Assembly (NCBI RefSeq): GCF_041154745.1
Contig: NZ_AP031573.1
Coordinates: forward strand, 2,480,001-2,544,000
Direction: 5' to 3'
DNA from: Flavobacterium sp. CFS9
Lineage (GTDB): Bacteria > Bacteroidota > Bacteroidia > Flavobacteriales > Flavobacteriaceae
DNA length: 64,000 nucleotides
Part shown: in pieces, positions 1 through 8,364 of the stretch
Numbering within the stretch: position 1 is the first letter of the stretch
Layout: each line of letters begins with the position of its first letter
The notes under the pieces: model-generated
Seen by the model: the letters and a program-made list of their open reading frames with translations, nothing else
What the model was told of the DNA's origin: nothing
Database searches by the model: none
Program-made: the position numbers and the translations under genes

Positions 1-1149
1 TAACGGATTTTTAACTTTTGATGTCGAAAATAAATACGAAACGTCAACTTTTACTACATTGTATTTGAATCCTGCTCCTAAAGAGAAGAATTGTCTGGCT
101 CCTTTTACGGGGCTTTCGTGAAAATATCCTGCTCTTACGGCAAAGGCATCCTGATACATATATTCGGCACCTACACTATAGGTGATCTCTTTTAACTCTT
201 CGCTGAAACCGCCCGGAGCATCTCCGAATGATTTAAAAATTCCCGATACCCAGCCAATGTCTTTGTAAGTTTTGTATTTTGCTGCGTCAGCCTGTGCCTG
301 AGAAATGTCTCCCGGATCTGTAAAATCACCGTCACCATTTGCATCTACAGGAGTTCCCGGTCCCGGAGGTGTTGGAACTAAAAGTTTGGAAAATTCAACG
401 CTAAGACCTACTTTGTTGTAATCGTCTAAGATAAAGTCAAAACCTCCTCCTAGTCTAAGATTTGCAGGTAAAAAGTTGGAACTGATATCATCGTTATCGT
501 AGCTTATTTTTGGTCCAAGATTTTGCAGGTTGAAACCACCTCTCCATCTTCCGTTAAAATCTGCGTAAGCAATTTCTTCTGATTGGTAGAATCCGGCAAC
601 GTCTACAGCAAAAGAGCTTGAAGCTGATGCATCGATTTCTTCAGAAGCAATTTTCAGATTAGAACGAATGTATCTTGCGGCTACTGCCATTGAGAATGTT
701 TCGCTTAATTTCAAAGAGTAAGAACCGTCTAAGGCAAACTCATTTGGAGAGACGATTCTTGCTGCTTCATTTGGGTCTCCGGTTGTTCTTAGTTCAATAT
801 CTCCAAAACCAAAATAGCGGAAGCTTCCTGCAAAGGCACTTCGGTCGTTGATTTTGTTGTAATAGGTTGCCTGACCTAATGAAATATCATTGGCTAAGTC
901 TGTTAAGTAAGGAGTATAGCTGACAGAGAATCCTTGTTTGTCTACTGAGAAAGCATATTTCGCAGGATTCCATTGTTGCGAATAAGCGTCGGCTGATGTA
1001 GCGACCCCCTGATCGGCTAAACCTGCTGCTCTTGCGTCAGCTGCGACAAGTAAAAAAGGTACTCCTGTAGTAATTGGGCGTTCAATGTTTTGAGCTTTTG
1101 CGTACGGAATAATTAAAAGGCAAATTAATAGAAGCGATATTTTTTTCAT
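1..1149 (-). CDS. porV: PorV, T9SS outer-membrane shuttle protein (3' end cut by window)
   Basis: The frame is open from the ATG at 1147-1149 to base 1 (383 codons), so the stop and the last few residues lie outside the window. The protein starts with a signal peptide (MKKISLLLICLLIIPYAKAQ) followed by the PorV/LptO-type N-terminus (NIERPITTGVPFLLVAADARA) and a beta-strand-rich body typical of the 14-strand barrel family. PorV binds T9SS cargo after translocation and delivers it to the sortase PorU. It starts 41 bp after the porU stop on the same strand, so porU-porV are probably co-transcribed. The order porV, porU, gldJ, murF is the one known from F. johnsoniae. Identity rests on sequence pattern plus this gene order. 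Confidence 0.93.
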   Translation of the reverse strand, partial: MKKISLLLICLLIIPYAKAQNIERPITTGVPFLLVAADARAAGLADQGVATSADAYSQQWNPAKYAFSVDKQGFSVSYTPYLTDLANDISLGQATYYNKINDRSAFAGSFRYFGFGDIELRTTGDPNEAARIVSPNEFALDGSYSLKLSETFSMAVAARYIRSNLKIASEEIDASASSSFAVDVAGFYQSEEIAYADFNGRWRGGFNLQNLGPKISYDNDDISSNFLPANLRLGGGFDFILDDYNKVGLSVEFSKLLVPTPPGPGTPVDANGDGDFTDPGDISQAQADAAKYKTYKDIGWVSGIFKSFGDAPGGFSEELKEITYSVGAEYMYQDAFAVRAGYFHESPVKGARQFFSLGAGFKYNVVKVDVSYLFSTSKVKNPL

Positions 1150-1190
1150 TTATGTTAGGTATGGTGTTGGTGATACAAATATATAGAATA

Positions 1191-4100
1191 TTATAAAATG
1201 ACAAGCTTTTCGTATTTTTCTGCTTTTTTATTTGTTAAATTAGATTTGACAGTGAGTTTGTAAATGTAAACGCCTTTCCCGATTCGATCGCCAAAATCAT
1301 CTTTCCCGTCCCAGGTGATATCTCTCGATAAAAAGCCTTCTGTGGTGACGATTTGGTTTTTTGTCCAGACTACTTTTCCGGTTATGGTCATTACCTGAAC
1401 TTGCACATCCAGAGGTTCATAAGGTCGGTTGTGTGAAAACCAAAATTGCGTATAGGTTGAGAATGGGTTAGGATAATTAAGAACGTGTGTTAGGGTCAGC
1501 GATTCATTTCCGACAACTATAAACTGAATTTCACTGGTTACGGGATTGTTGTAAACGTCCCATGCTGTAAATGTTATTGTGTGCATTCCGGCAGCAAGAT
1601 TCCGCAATGGAAAACGCAAATTTCCACTGGTGTAATCGTCAAGTTTTGTCTGATAATAATCATTTAGGACAAAAGGATTGCTTACGTCGCCGTCCAGCAC
1701 TGCTGTAATATCATGCCCGATTCCGCTTGCTGTATTGATTCCATTTTCATCTTCAAGAAACGCCAGTAAAAAGGGCGATTCGTTTGTAATTCCTCCCGAT
1801 ACAAAAGTTTCGTCGTTCATATATAACTTCACTTTTGGACTTATATTGTCCTGTGGAGCATTTTCATTTATTCCTCCAATTTTTATAGTGGTGTTGTAAC
1901 CTGATTGATTTTCAAGTGTTTGGTTTTTTTTGGCGTAAAAGCTGATTCGGCCGTAATCAACAGGAACACGGATGTCCCGGGGTACAACAAAGCTGAATTC
2001 AAACTGACCATTGGTTATCGAAGCATTTCCTCTGAAAATAGTTTCTCCTAATATTTTGAATGACATCGCAGGGCTATATCCATCGTTGTTTAGGGTACTG
2101 CTGGTAATCAGCTTGTCAAAGATAGCGGTCGCCAGTTCACCGTTGTAATTGCTTAGCAGCGTGTTGTTTTCGTCGGTTATTTCTCCTGTGATTTTAATTT
2201 TTGACAAAGATTTAAAATCGGGAATGGGTTGAGAAATCGCAATGTCATTGATTTTTGTTAAATTGATTTTTGGTTTCGGGATGGAAAGCATCAAAGCAGG
2301 GTCGCCAATGTAAAAAATGACGTTGCTGGAAGAACTTGGATTTTCGTTTTTAGAAATTCTAAGCGCTTCGGCGATGCTTGTGTATTGGCTGGATCCGTAT
2401 GAAAACAAATTCTTGTTCAGGCTGTCGTTAAAGTTTTCAGCATTGTATTGTCCTATGGCTCGAATAGTGGTTAGCATGGAAATGGCGCCTCCTTTTGGAT
2501 TCCAAAAAGTGTATTCTCCTGCGGTTGGTCTTGTTGGGTCATCAAATCTTGAGAACTCGCAGGTTATCGTAATGAATAAAGGGTATTTGTATTGATTGTT
2601 CAGATTTTGACCGTCTGATTTTTCCCAAATTCTTTCGGCTGCAAGACCGTCTTCACCGCCATGTCCAAGATAGTTAAAAACTAAGGCGCCTTTTTCAAAA
2701 GCATTAAATATATCGGTTCTGGCCTTCGGGTATCTCGATCCTCCTGCGGAAGCCTCCTGGGTGTAAGAATCAAGGAAAATCTTTTCAATATTTAAAAAAG
2801 GTTTTTGGGCAGAGATGGCATCGGCCAGGGTGTTCTGGCGTGATTGTAAGGTGGCGTCTGAGGCTCGGTCAGAGTCGTCGCTTACCATAACCACGTTGTT
2901 GCGCCAGTTTCCAAATGATTTCTGGTCGTGGTATTCCAAAACTTTGTTGACCATTTCTGATGCCTGAGCATTGTCTGAAATTAACATTCTGCCTACTGCG
3001 ATATCAATTCCTCCAAAAGGGAAAACGACAACGCCTTCATTAGGATCCATAAGTCCGTAAAAATCATCTGAGGCAAATGAGGCTTCTCCCGTAGAGTTGC
3101 TGATGACGGACTGGTATACGGGTACAATGTTGGTATTATTTGTAATTCGGTCTTTGTAGTCAAATGAGGCATCTCCGAACAGATTTACATATTTAAGTCT
3201 TTTGTCAGAAGTTGAGGCATTATTATAGAGGTATCGAATGCAGTTTCTGATGGCAGCTACGTCTTGCTTTCCTGAAGAGAATTCCTGATAAATGTTCTCT
3301 AATGGAATTACTTTTACGTTCAAATTAGAATTTATCCGATGGAAAGTGGCTAGTTTTTCAGCTTGGGAAACAAGAGTTTTTGGTGTTACAATTATATAGT
3401 CGATGTCCTGAAAACTGTTTTGAGCATTCCTGAAAAGTGTTCCTTTTAAATTTTGATTGGTAACTTTAGACTGGCTTTCTTTTAAAGGGGCATAATAATC
3501 GGCAGGATCAAGGGCGATGTATGTTCTTATTTCTCCCAATGACGCCTTAAAGCTAAAGTTGGGTTGGTTGTTGTTTTCTATTTTTAAGGTGTTAGCTGGA
3601 TCAGTCACGTCCCAAATCTGAGAAATAGCAGCGGCATTTCCGATGGTGTAATTGGCTATTCCAGGAGTTGAACCTGCTAAATTGTATTGAAATCTGAATT
3701 GTTTACCGATGCCCAAAAGCTTTCTTTTGGCAGTCAGATTAATGAAATCAAGATATCCTTTTGATCCCGGAACCCCATTGTTGTTGTAGGTAAGTTTTAT
3801 TTTTACATTTTCAGTCCCCGTAAAGGCTGCGTTCGAGGGTAATTCCTGATTGTAATATTTGATATCAGAATTTAATGCCAAGGCTTGAAAATTAAGGTTT
3901 CCGATGTTTTGTCCGTTGGCAGAAATGGTAAATGAAGTGGGAGTGTAGGCTGCTGAAGCTGCTTTGAGCTCTATTTTTACAGGTACAGAAGTGTCAATGT
4001 TAGGAAAGTTAAAGCTGAATTCCTGCTCCTGAGTAATGTCAAAAGATTCTCCAAGCCACTGTCGACCCAAATGAGCAATGTTTATTTTGTCGATTTCATG

Positions 4101-5030
4101 AAACTGATAATCGTCGAAAGTGTTCAGGTCTAAAGTGCTGTTTGCGGTGGGTTGGTTTAGAGGAGCGATTCGTTTTCCGTCACCGCCTGTAGTAGTGATA
4201 TAATAATAGGATTTGGTGTCGTACAGGTTCAGGTTTGTCTGACTTTCGGTGTTCCAGTTTTCGACTCCTTCACCATAAAAAAGAATATAATCTTCGTTGT
4301 TGAATACACCGTCTGTTTCGCCTACAATCTGAATTGCATTTTCTGCCAGATCTTCCGGATAATAAACATTGTTCGCAAGAGGAAGCATTTTTCCTCCATT
4401 TCCGTAAATTTTGATTCTCCTCGGGTCAGTTTTTCCGGGGTCAAATCCTAAGCTTTGAAGGAAAGATCTCGAAATTTTGTAGACGCCCGATTTTTCAATA
4501 TAAAAACGGTACCAGTCTCCCGTAGCTAACACAGAATTGTAAACCGTATTTGATTTTTGAAAAGAAGAAGTGTTGTTGTTTTTTGCAGAACTATCAGCTG
4601 TTTTTTTGTAAGAAAAAGATCGGATTCGTTTGAAGCTGTTTCCTTCTTTTATGATAGGCGATAATGATAAAAATACCTGCTTTAGGTCTCTTGAGGTAGT
4701 TGTTTTAAGAGTCTCATTTGGCTTTTCATGGATATTTTCGAGTGAAAGGTCACCCAGATCGGCAGTTGAAACAGACTCGTAAACCACGTTGAAAATTTGA
4801 ATCGAATTGTAGTTTGAATAACCGGATTCGGTCAGATTGAGCAGTAATATTATGCTTTTTTTAGTAGTATCATACCGAAAACTGTTTCCGGAAAAATACG
4901 GTATTTTTAATTTTGAGTCACCAAAACTCATCTCTTTTTTGTTTTGCCAATCTAATGTAAAGTCTTCATTTATCTGGGAAAATGAGATAAATGGAAGTAG
5001 AAAAAGATATAAGATCAGGACTTGTTTCAT
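1191..5030 (-). CDS. porU: PorU, T9SS C25-family sortase/peptidase
   Basis: This is a 1279-residue protein with a signal peptide (LYLFLLPFISFSQ), a long N-terminal beta domain, a gingipain-type C25 peptidase domain (roughly residues 500-920) and a C-terminal type A sorting domain (NYPNPFS ... GKGVYIYKL). The catalytic dyad can be read directly: His790 in LGHGGEDG and Cys824 in ITITCEFSRF. PorU removes the C-terminal sorting domain from T9SS cargo and attaches the mature protein to the cell surface; PorU keeps its own sorting domain. Length and arrangement match the family. The gene diverges from gldJ over a 208-bp region and lies just upstream of porV. Confidence 0.95.
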   Translation of the reverse strand: MKQVLILYLFLLPFISFSQINEDFTLDWQNKKEMSFGDSKLKIPYFSGNSFRYDTTKKSIILLLNLTESGYSNYNSIQIFNVVYESVSTADLGDLSLENIHEKPNETLKTTTSRDLKQVFLSLSPIIKEGNSFKRIRSFSYKKTADSSAKNNNTSSFQKSNTVYNSVLATGDWYRFYIEKSGVYKISRSFLQSLGFDPGKTDPRRIKIYGNGGKMLPLANNVYYPEDLAENAIQIVGETDGVFNNEDYILFYGEGVENWNTESQTNLNLYDTKSYYYITTTGGDGKRIAPLNQPTANSTLDLNTFDDYQFHEIDKINIAHLGRQWLGESFDITQEQEFSFNFPNIDTSVPVKIELKAASAAYTPTSFTISANGQNIGNLNFQALALNSDIKYYNQELPSNAAFTGTENVKIKLTYNNNGVPGSKGYLDFINLTAKRKLLGIGKQFRFQYNLAGSTPGIANYTIGNAAAISQIWDVTDPANTLKIENNNQPNFSFKASLGEIRTYIALDPADYYAPLKESQSKVTNQNLKGTLFRNAQNSFQDIDYIIVTPKTLVSQAEKLATFHRINSNLNVKVIPLENIYQEFSSGKQDVAAIRNCIRYLYNNASTSDKRLKYVNLFGDASFDYKDRITNNTNIVPVYQSVISNSTGEASFASDDFYGLMDPNEGVVVFPFGGIDIAVGRMLISDNAQASEMVNKVLEYHDQKSFGNWRNNVVMVSDDSDRASDATLQSRQNTLADAISAQKPFLNIEKIFLDSYTQEASAGGSRYPKARTDIFNAFEKGALVFNYLGHGGEDGLAAERIWEKSDGQNLNNQYKYPLFITITCEFSRFDDPTRPTAGEYTFWNPKGGAISMLTTIRAIGQYNAENFNDSLNKNLFSYGSSQYTSIAEALRISKNENPSSSSNVIFYIGDPALMLSIPKPKINLTKINDIAISQPIPDFKSLSKIKITGEITDENNTLLSNYNGELATAIFDKLITSSTLNNDGYSPAMSFKILGETIFRGNASITNGQFEFSFVVPRDIRVPVDYGRISFYAKKNQTLENQSGYNTTIKIGGINENAPQDNISPKVKLYMNDETFVSGGITNESPFLLAFLEDENGINTASGIGHDITAVLDGDVSNPFVLNDYYQTKLDDYTSGNLRFPLRNLAAGMHTITFTAWDVYNNPVTSEIQFIVVGNESLTLTHVLNYPNPFSTYTQFWFSHNRPYEPLDVQVQVMTITGKVVWTKNQIVTTEGFLSRDITWDGKDDFGDRIGKGVYIYKLTVKSNLTNKKAEKYEKLVIL

Positions 5031-5113
5031 TAGCGAATAAAACGGTTTTTAATTAAAAATATTTTAGTAGGTAAAAATATAGTATTTCATGTTACAGTAA
5101 ATAATAAAAAGTA

Positions 5114-5121
5114 TATTTTTG
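5114..5121 (+). promoter_or_regulatory. Candidate -7 box of gldJ promoter
   Basis: The sequence TATTTTTG fits the Bacteroidota -7 consensus TAnnTTTG and lies about 120 bp before the gldJ start in the porU/gldJ divergent region. I do not see a clear TTTG -33 element at the usual distance, so this is a weak call. Confidence 0.4.
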
Positions 5122-5238
5122 CGTTCGTAACAATAGGTTATTTTCTGGTAAAAAAACAGCGAAATAAAATTATTAGAACGGATGTTGCCAATTAAATGTT
5201 AATTATTATATTGCAGCACCTAAATTTATCACCTAAGA

Positions 5239-6933
5239 ATGAGTATGAAAGTAAACAAAATTGTAGTCTTGCAATTAATGATGTCAATGGTATTGATGTT
5301 AGGCACGGCTAGTTGTAGCAAAAAATCGAGTTCCAGTCATGCCTCCAGGGCAACTGGTTGGGACGTAGACAGTCAGAATGGAACTGCTGCCAGAAATGCA
5401 GGAAAAAAACAACAGGCTGGTCCTGGTTTAGTTTTTGTTGAGGGAGGTACATTTACGATGGGTAAAGTACAGGATGATGTTATGCACGATTGGAATAACA
5501 CACCAACTCAACAACACGTTCAGTCATTCTATATGGATGAAACTGAAGTTACCAACGGTATGTACTTAGAATACCTGGAATGGTTAAAGAAAGTTTTCCC
5601 ACCAACAGAAGAAAATTACAAGAATATTTACGAAGGAGCATCTCCTGATACTTTAGTATGGAGAAATCGTTTAGGATACAACGAAACGATGACAAACAAC
5701 TACTTAAGACACCCATCTTACGCAAACTATCCGGTAGTAGGTGTAAACTGGATTCAGGCTGTTGAATTTGCTAAATGGAGAACGGATCGTGTGAACGAAG
5801 CAGTTTTAGAGAAAAATGGTTACCTTAAAAGAGGAGCAAAAACTCAGGATGTTAGCGCTGAAAGTTTATTTAATACAGAAGCTTATGTTGCTTCTCCAAG
5901 TACAACTTACGGAGGGAATGAAGAACTTGTATTAAAGAAAAATCCTAGCGGAAGAAAAAAACCTAAAACAGGTAAAGACGGTGTTGTTCAGGAAGAGAAA
6001 AATGTGTACGCACAACGTTCTTCAGGACTTATTTTGCCGGAATACAGACTTCCTACCGAAGCAGAGTGGGAGTATGCTGCTGCTGCCGATGTTGGACAAA
6101 GAGAATACAATATCTATAAAGGACAAAAGAAATATCCTTGGTCTGGTGATTACACCCGTTCTTCAAAACGTAAAAACAAAGGAGATCAATTGGCTAACTT
6201 CAAACAAGGAAACGGTGATTACGGTGGAATTGCAGGTTGGTCTGATGATGGGGCAGATATTACAAACTCTGTAAAAAGTTACGCTCCTAACGATTTTGGA
6301 TTGTACGATATGGCAGGAAACGTTGCCGAGTGGGTTGCTGACGTTTACAGACCTATTATCGATAACGAAGCAAATGATTTCAACTACTTTAGAGGAAATC
6401 AATATGCTAAAAACAAAATCGGGAAAGATGGAAAAATTGAAATTATTACTAAAGATAATATTCAGTACAAAACATTAAGTAACGGTAAAAAAGTAGCAAC
6501 AAATTTACCTGGAGAAATCGCTCAGGTTCCTGTTGATGAGAATGAAACTTACTTAAGAACTAACTTCGATACAAGTAACAACATTAACTACAGAGACGGA
6601 GACAAACAATCTTCTAAATATTTTGATTTCGGAGATTCTGAATCAGGATCAAAAGCAGATCAGGCGATGTACAACTCTCCTAAACACAATATCACAACAG
6701 ATAGTTTAGGTCAGATGATTAAGAAATATGACAACTCAAGTAAACGTACAACATTAATCGATGATAATGTAAGAGTTTACAAAGGAGGTTCATGGAGAGA
6801 CAGAGCTTATTGGTTAGATCCGGGTCAAAGAAGATATTTCCCTCAGGATATGGCAACTGACTACATCGGATTTAGATGTGCAATGTCTAGAGTGGGTGCT
6901 AAATCTGAAAAAAGAAAATCACCAAGAAACTAA
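5239..6933 (+). CDS. gldJ: GldJ, gliding motility/T9SS lipoprotein
   Basis: This is a 564-residue lipoprotein with the lipobox LGTASC (Cys26 from this start) followed by a Ser/Lys-rich linker and a formylglycine-generating-enzyme-like (SUMF1) fold. Hallmarks are VFVEGGTFTMG near residue 70, TEVTNGMYLEYLEW, RLPTEAEWEYAA, NDFGLYDMAGNVAEWV, and the terminal KGGSWRDRAYWLDPGQRR ... IGFRCAMSR. GldJ is essential for gliding and protein secretion in F. johnsoniae, where it is associated with the GldK ring and stabilises it. A second in-frame ATG two codons downstream (5245) could be the true start; both leave the lipobox intact. It is followed by a strong hairpin terminator and then murF. Confidence 0.95.
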   Translation: MSMKVNKIVVLQLMMSMVLMLGTASCSKKSSSSHASRATGWDVDSQNGTAARNAGKKQQAGPGLVFVEGGTFTMGKVQDDVMHDWNNTPTQQHVQSFYMDETEVTNGMYLEYLEWLKKVFPPTEENYKNIYEGASPDTLVWRNRLGYNETMTNNYLRHPSYANYPVVGVNWIQAVEFAKWRTDRVNEAVLEKNGYLKRGAKTQDVSAESLFNTEAYVASPSTTYGGNEELVLKKNPSGRKKPKTGKDGVVQEEKNVYAQRSSGLILPEYRLPTEAEWEYAAAADVGQREYNIYKGQKKYPWSGDYTRSSKRKNKGDQLANFKQGNGDYGGIAGWSDDGADITNSVKSYAPNDFGLYDMAGNVAEWVADVYRPIIDNEANDFNYFRGNQYAKNKIGKDGKIEIITKDNIQYKTLSNGKKVATNLPGEIAQVPVDENETYLRTNFDTSNNINYRDGDKQSSKYFDFGDSESGSKADQAMYNSPKHNITTDSLGQMIKKYDNSSKRTTLIDDNVRVYKGGSWRDRAYWLDPGQRRYFPQDMATDYIGFRCAMSRVGAKSEKRKSPRN

Positions 6934-6950
6934 ATTCTTGAAAACTCAAT

Positions 6951-7006
6951 AAAAAAATTCCAAATTCCAACTGATTTACGCAGCTTTTGGAATTTGGAAT
7001 TTTTTT
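6951..7006. terminator. Long perfect palindrome, terminator after gldJ
   Basis: A perfect 20-bp inverted repeat (6951-6970 with 6987-7006) has a 16-nt loop and ends in a T-run, so it should terminate gldJ transcription. The core AATTCCAAATTCCA recurs as a perfect 15-bp inverted repeat at 60358-60418, so this is also a dispersed palindromic repeat. Confidence 0.8.
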
Positions 7007-7040
7007 ATTGCTTATTTTTAATATGTAAAAATTTATATAA

Positions 7041-8327
7041 ATGAATATTCAGGACCTTCATAACTTGTTTTTAAAATGTAAATCAGTTTCAATTGATACG
7101 AGGAAAATTGAAAAGGATTCTATGTTTTTTGCTATAAAAGGTGAAAACTTTGATGCCAATACTTTTGCTGCGAAGGCAATAGAATTGGGAGCCTTATTTG
7201 TGGTTATCGACAACGCTGCTTATGCTATTGATGACAGAACAATTTTGGTAGAAAACAGCTTAGAGACATTACAGGAACTGGCAAAGTACCACAGATCTTA
7301 TTTGAAACTTCCAATTATTGCTTTAACAGGCAGTAACGGAAAAACGACTACTAAGGAATTGATCAATGTAGTTTTATCTCAGAAGTTCAAAACCAAAGCA
7401 ACTGTTGGAAATTTAAACAATCATATTGGAGTTCCGTTGACTTTGCTGTCTTTTACGAAAGAAACAGAAATCGGAATCGTTGAAATGGGAGCCAATCACA
7501 AGAAAGAGATAGCGTTCTTGTGTGAGATCGCACAACCTGATTTTGGTTATATTACCAATTTCGGAAAAGCACATTTAGAAGGTTTTGGTGGTGTTGAAGG
7601 AGTAATTATTGGTAAAAGCGAGATGTATCAATATCTGGCAAAAAACAATAAGATCGCTTTTGTAAATCTCGAAGATCCAATCCAGATTGAAAAATCAGCA
7701 GGAATTGAATCTTTTACATTTGGAGTGAATAATGCTCAGGCCAACCTGAAAATCAATAGTATTCAGGCAAATCCATTTGTGGTAATCGGGTACGATAATT
7801 TTAGTGTAGAATCGCATTTAATTGGGCTTTACAACGCAAATAATATCAATGCCGCTGTAGCAATCGGAGCTTATTTTAAGGTAGAAGATAAAGCGGTAAA
7901 ACACGCGATCGAGAATTACATACCGGAAAACAACAGATCGCAGTTGTTAAAGAAAGGATCGAATGAGATTGTTCTGGATGCTTACAATGCAAACCCAAGC
8001 AGTATGGCTGTGGCTATTACTAATTTCCTGCAATTGGAAAATTCGAATAAGGTGATGATCTTAGGCGATATGTTTGAACTTGGCGACGAAAGCCTGCAGG
8101 AGCACAAACAAATTGTAGATTCATTGTCCAATCAAAATCAATCTGTTTGTTATTTGATTGGGAAGTACTTTTACGAAACAAAGGTGACCAGTGACAAACT
8201 TCAGTTTTTTGAAACTTTCGATGTTTTTGCTGAGTTTTTGAAAACGATACATTTTAAAGAAAATACGATTCTGATAAAAGGATCCAGAGGAATGGCTTTG
8301 GAACGAACATTGGAATTTATCAACTAA
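7041..8327 (+). CDS. murF: MurF, UDP-MurNAc-tripeptide D-alanyl-D-alanine ligase
   Basis: This 428-residue Mur ligase has the three expected regions: an N-terminal substrate-binding part (SVSIDTRKI ... MFFAIKGENFDAN), the ATP-binding P-loop GSNGKTTTKE at residues 98-106, and the central EMGANHKKEI and C-terminal LDAYNANPSSM / ILGDMFELG motifs characteristic of MurF rather than MurC/D/E. It adds D-Ala-D-Ala to the UDP-MurNAc-tripeptide in the cytoplasm. It lies directly after gldJ, the same neighbour as in F. johnsoniae, but the strong terminator between them suggests separate or only partly shared transcription. It ends at a bidirectional terminator shared with the convergent regulator gene. 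Confidence 0.95.
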   Translation: MNIQDLHNLFLKCKSVSIDTRKIEKDSMFFAIKGENFDANTFAAKAIELGALFVVIDNAAYAIDDRTILVENSLETLQELAKYHRSYLKLPIIALTGSNGKTTTKELINVVLSQKFKTKATVGNLNNHIGVPLTLLSFTKETEIGIVEMGANHKKEIAFLCEIAQPDFGYITNFGKAHLEGFGGVEGVIIGKSEMYQYLAKNNKIAFVNLEDPIQIEKSAGIESFTFGVNNAQANLKINSIQANPFVVIGYDNFSVESHLIGLYNANNINAAVAIGAYFKVEDKAVKHAIENYIPENNRSQLLKKGSNEIVLDAYNANPSSMAVAITNFLQLENSNKVMILGDMFELGDESLQEHKQIVDSLSNQNQSVCYLIGKYFYETKVTSDKLQFFETFDVFAEFLKTIHFKENTILIKGSRGMALERTLEFIN

Positions 8328-8328
8328 T

Positions 8329-8359
8329 AAAAAGGCATTCTCTACAGAATGCCTTTTTT
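8329..8359. terminator. Bidirectional terminator between murF and PUL regulator
   Basis: AAAAAGGCATTCT (8329-8341) pairs with AGAATGCCTTTTTT (8346-8359) around a 4-base loop. The flanking A and T runs make it functional in both directions between two convergent genes. Confidence 0.85.
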
Positions 8360-8364
8360 GTTTT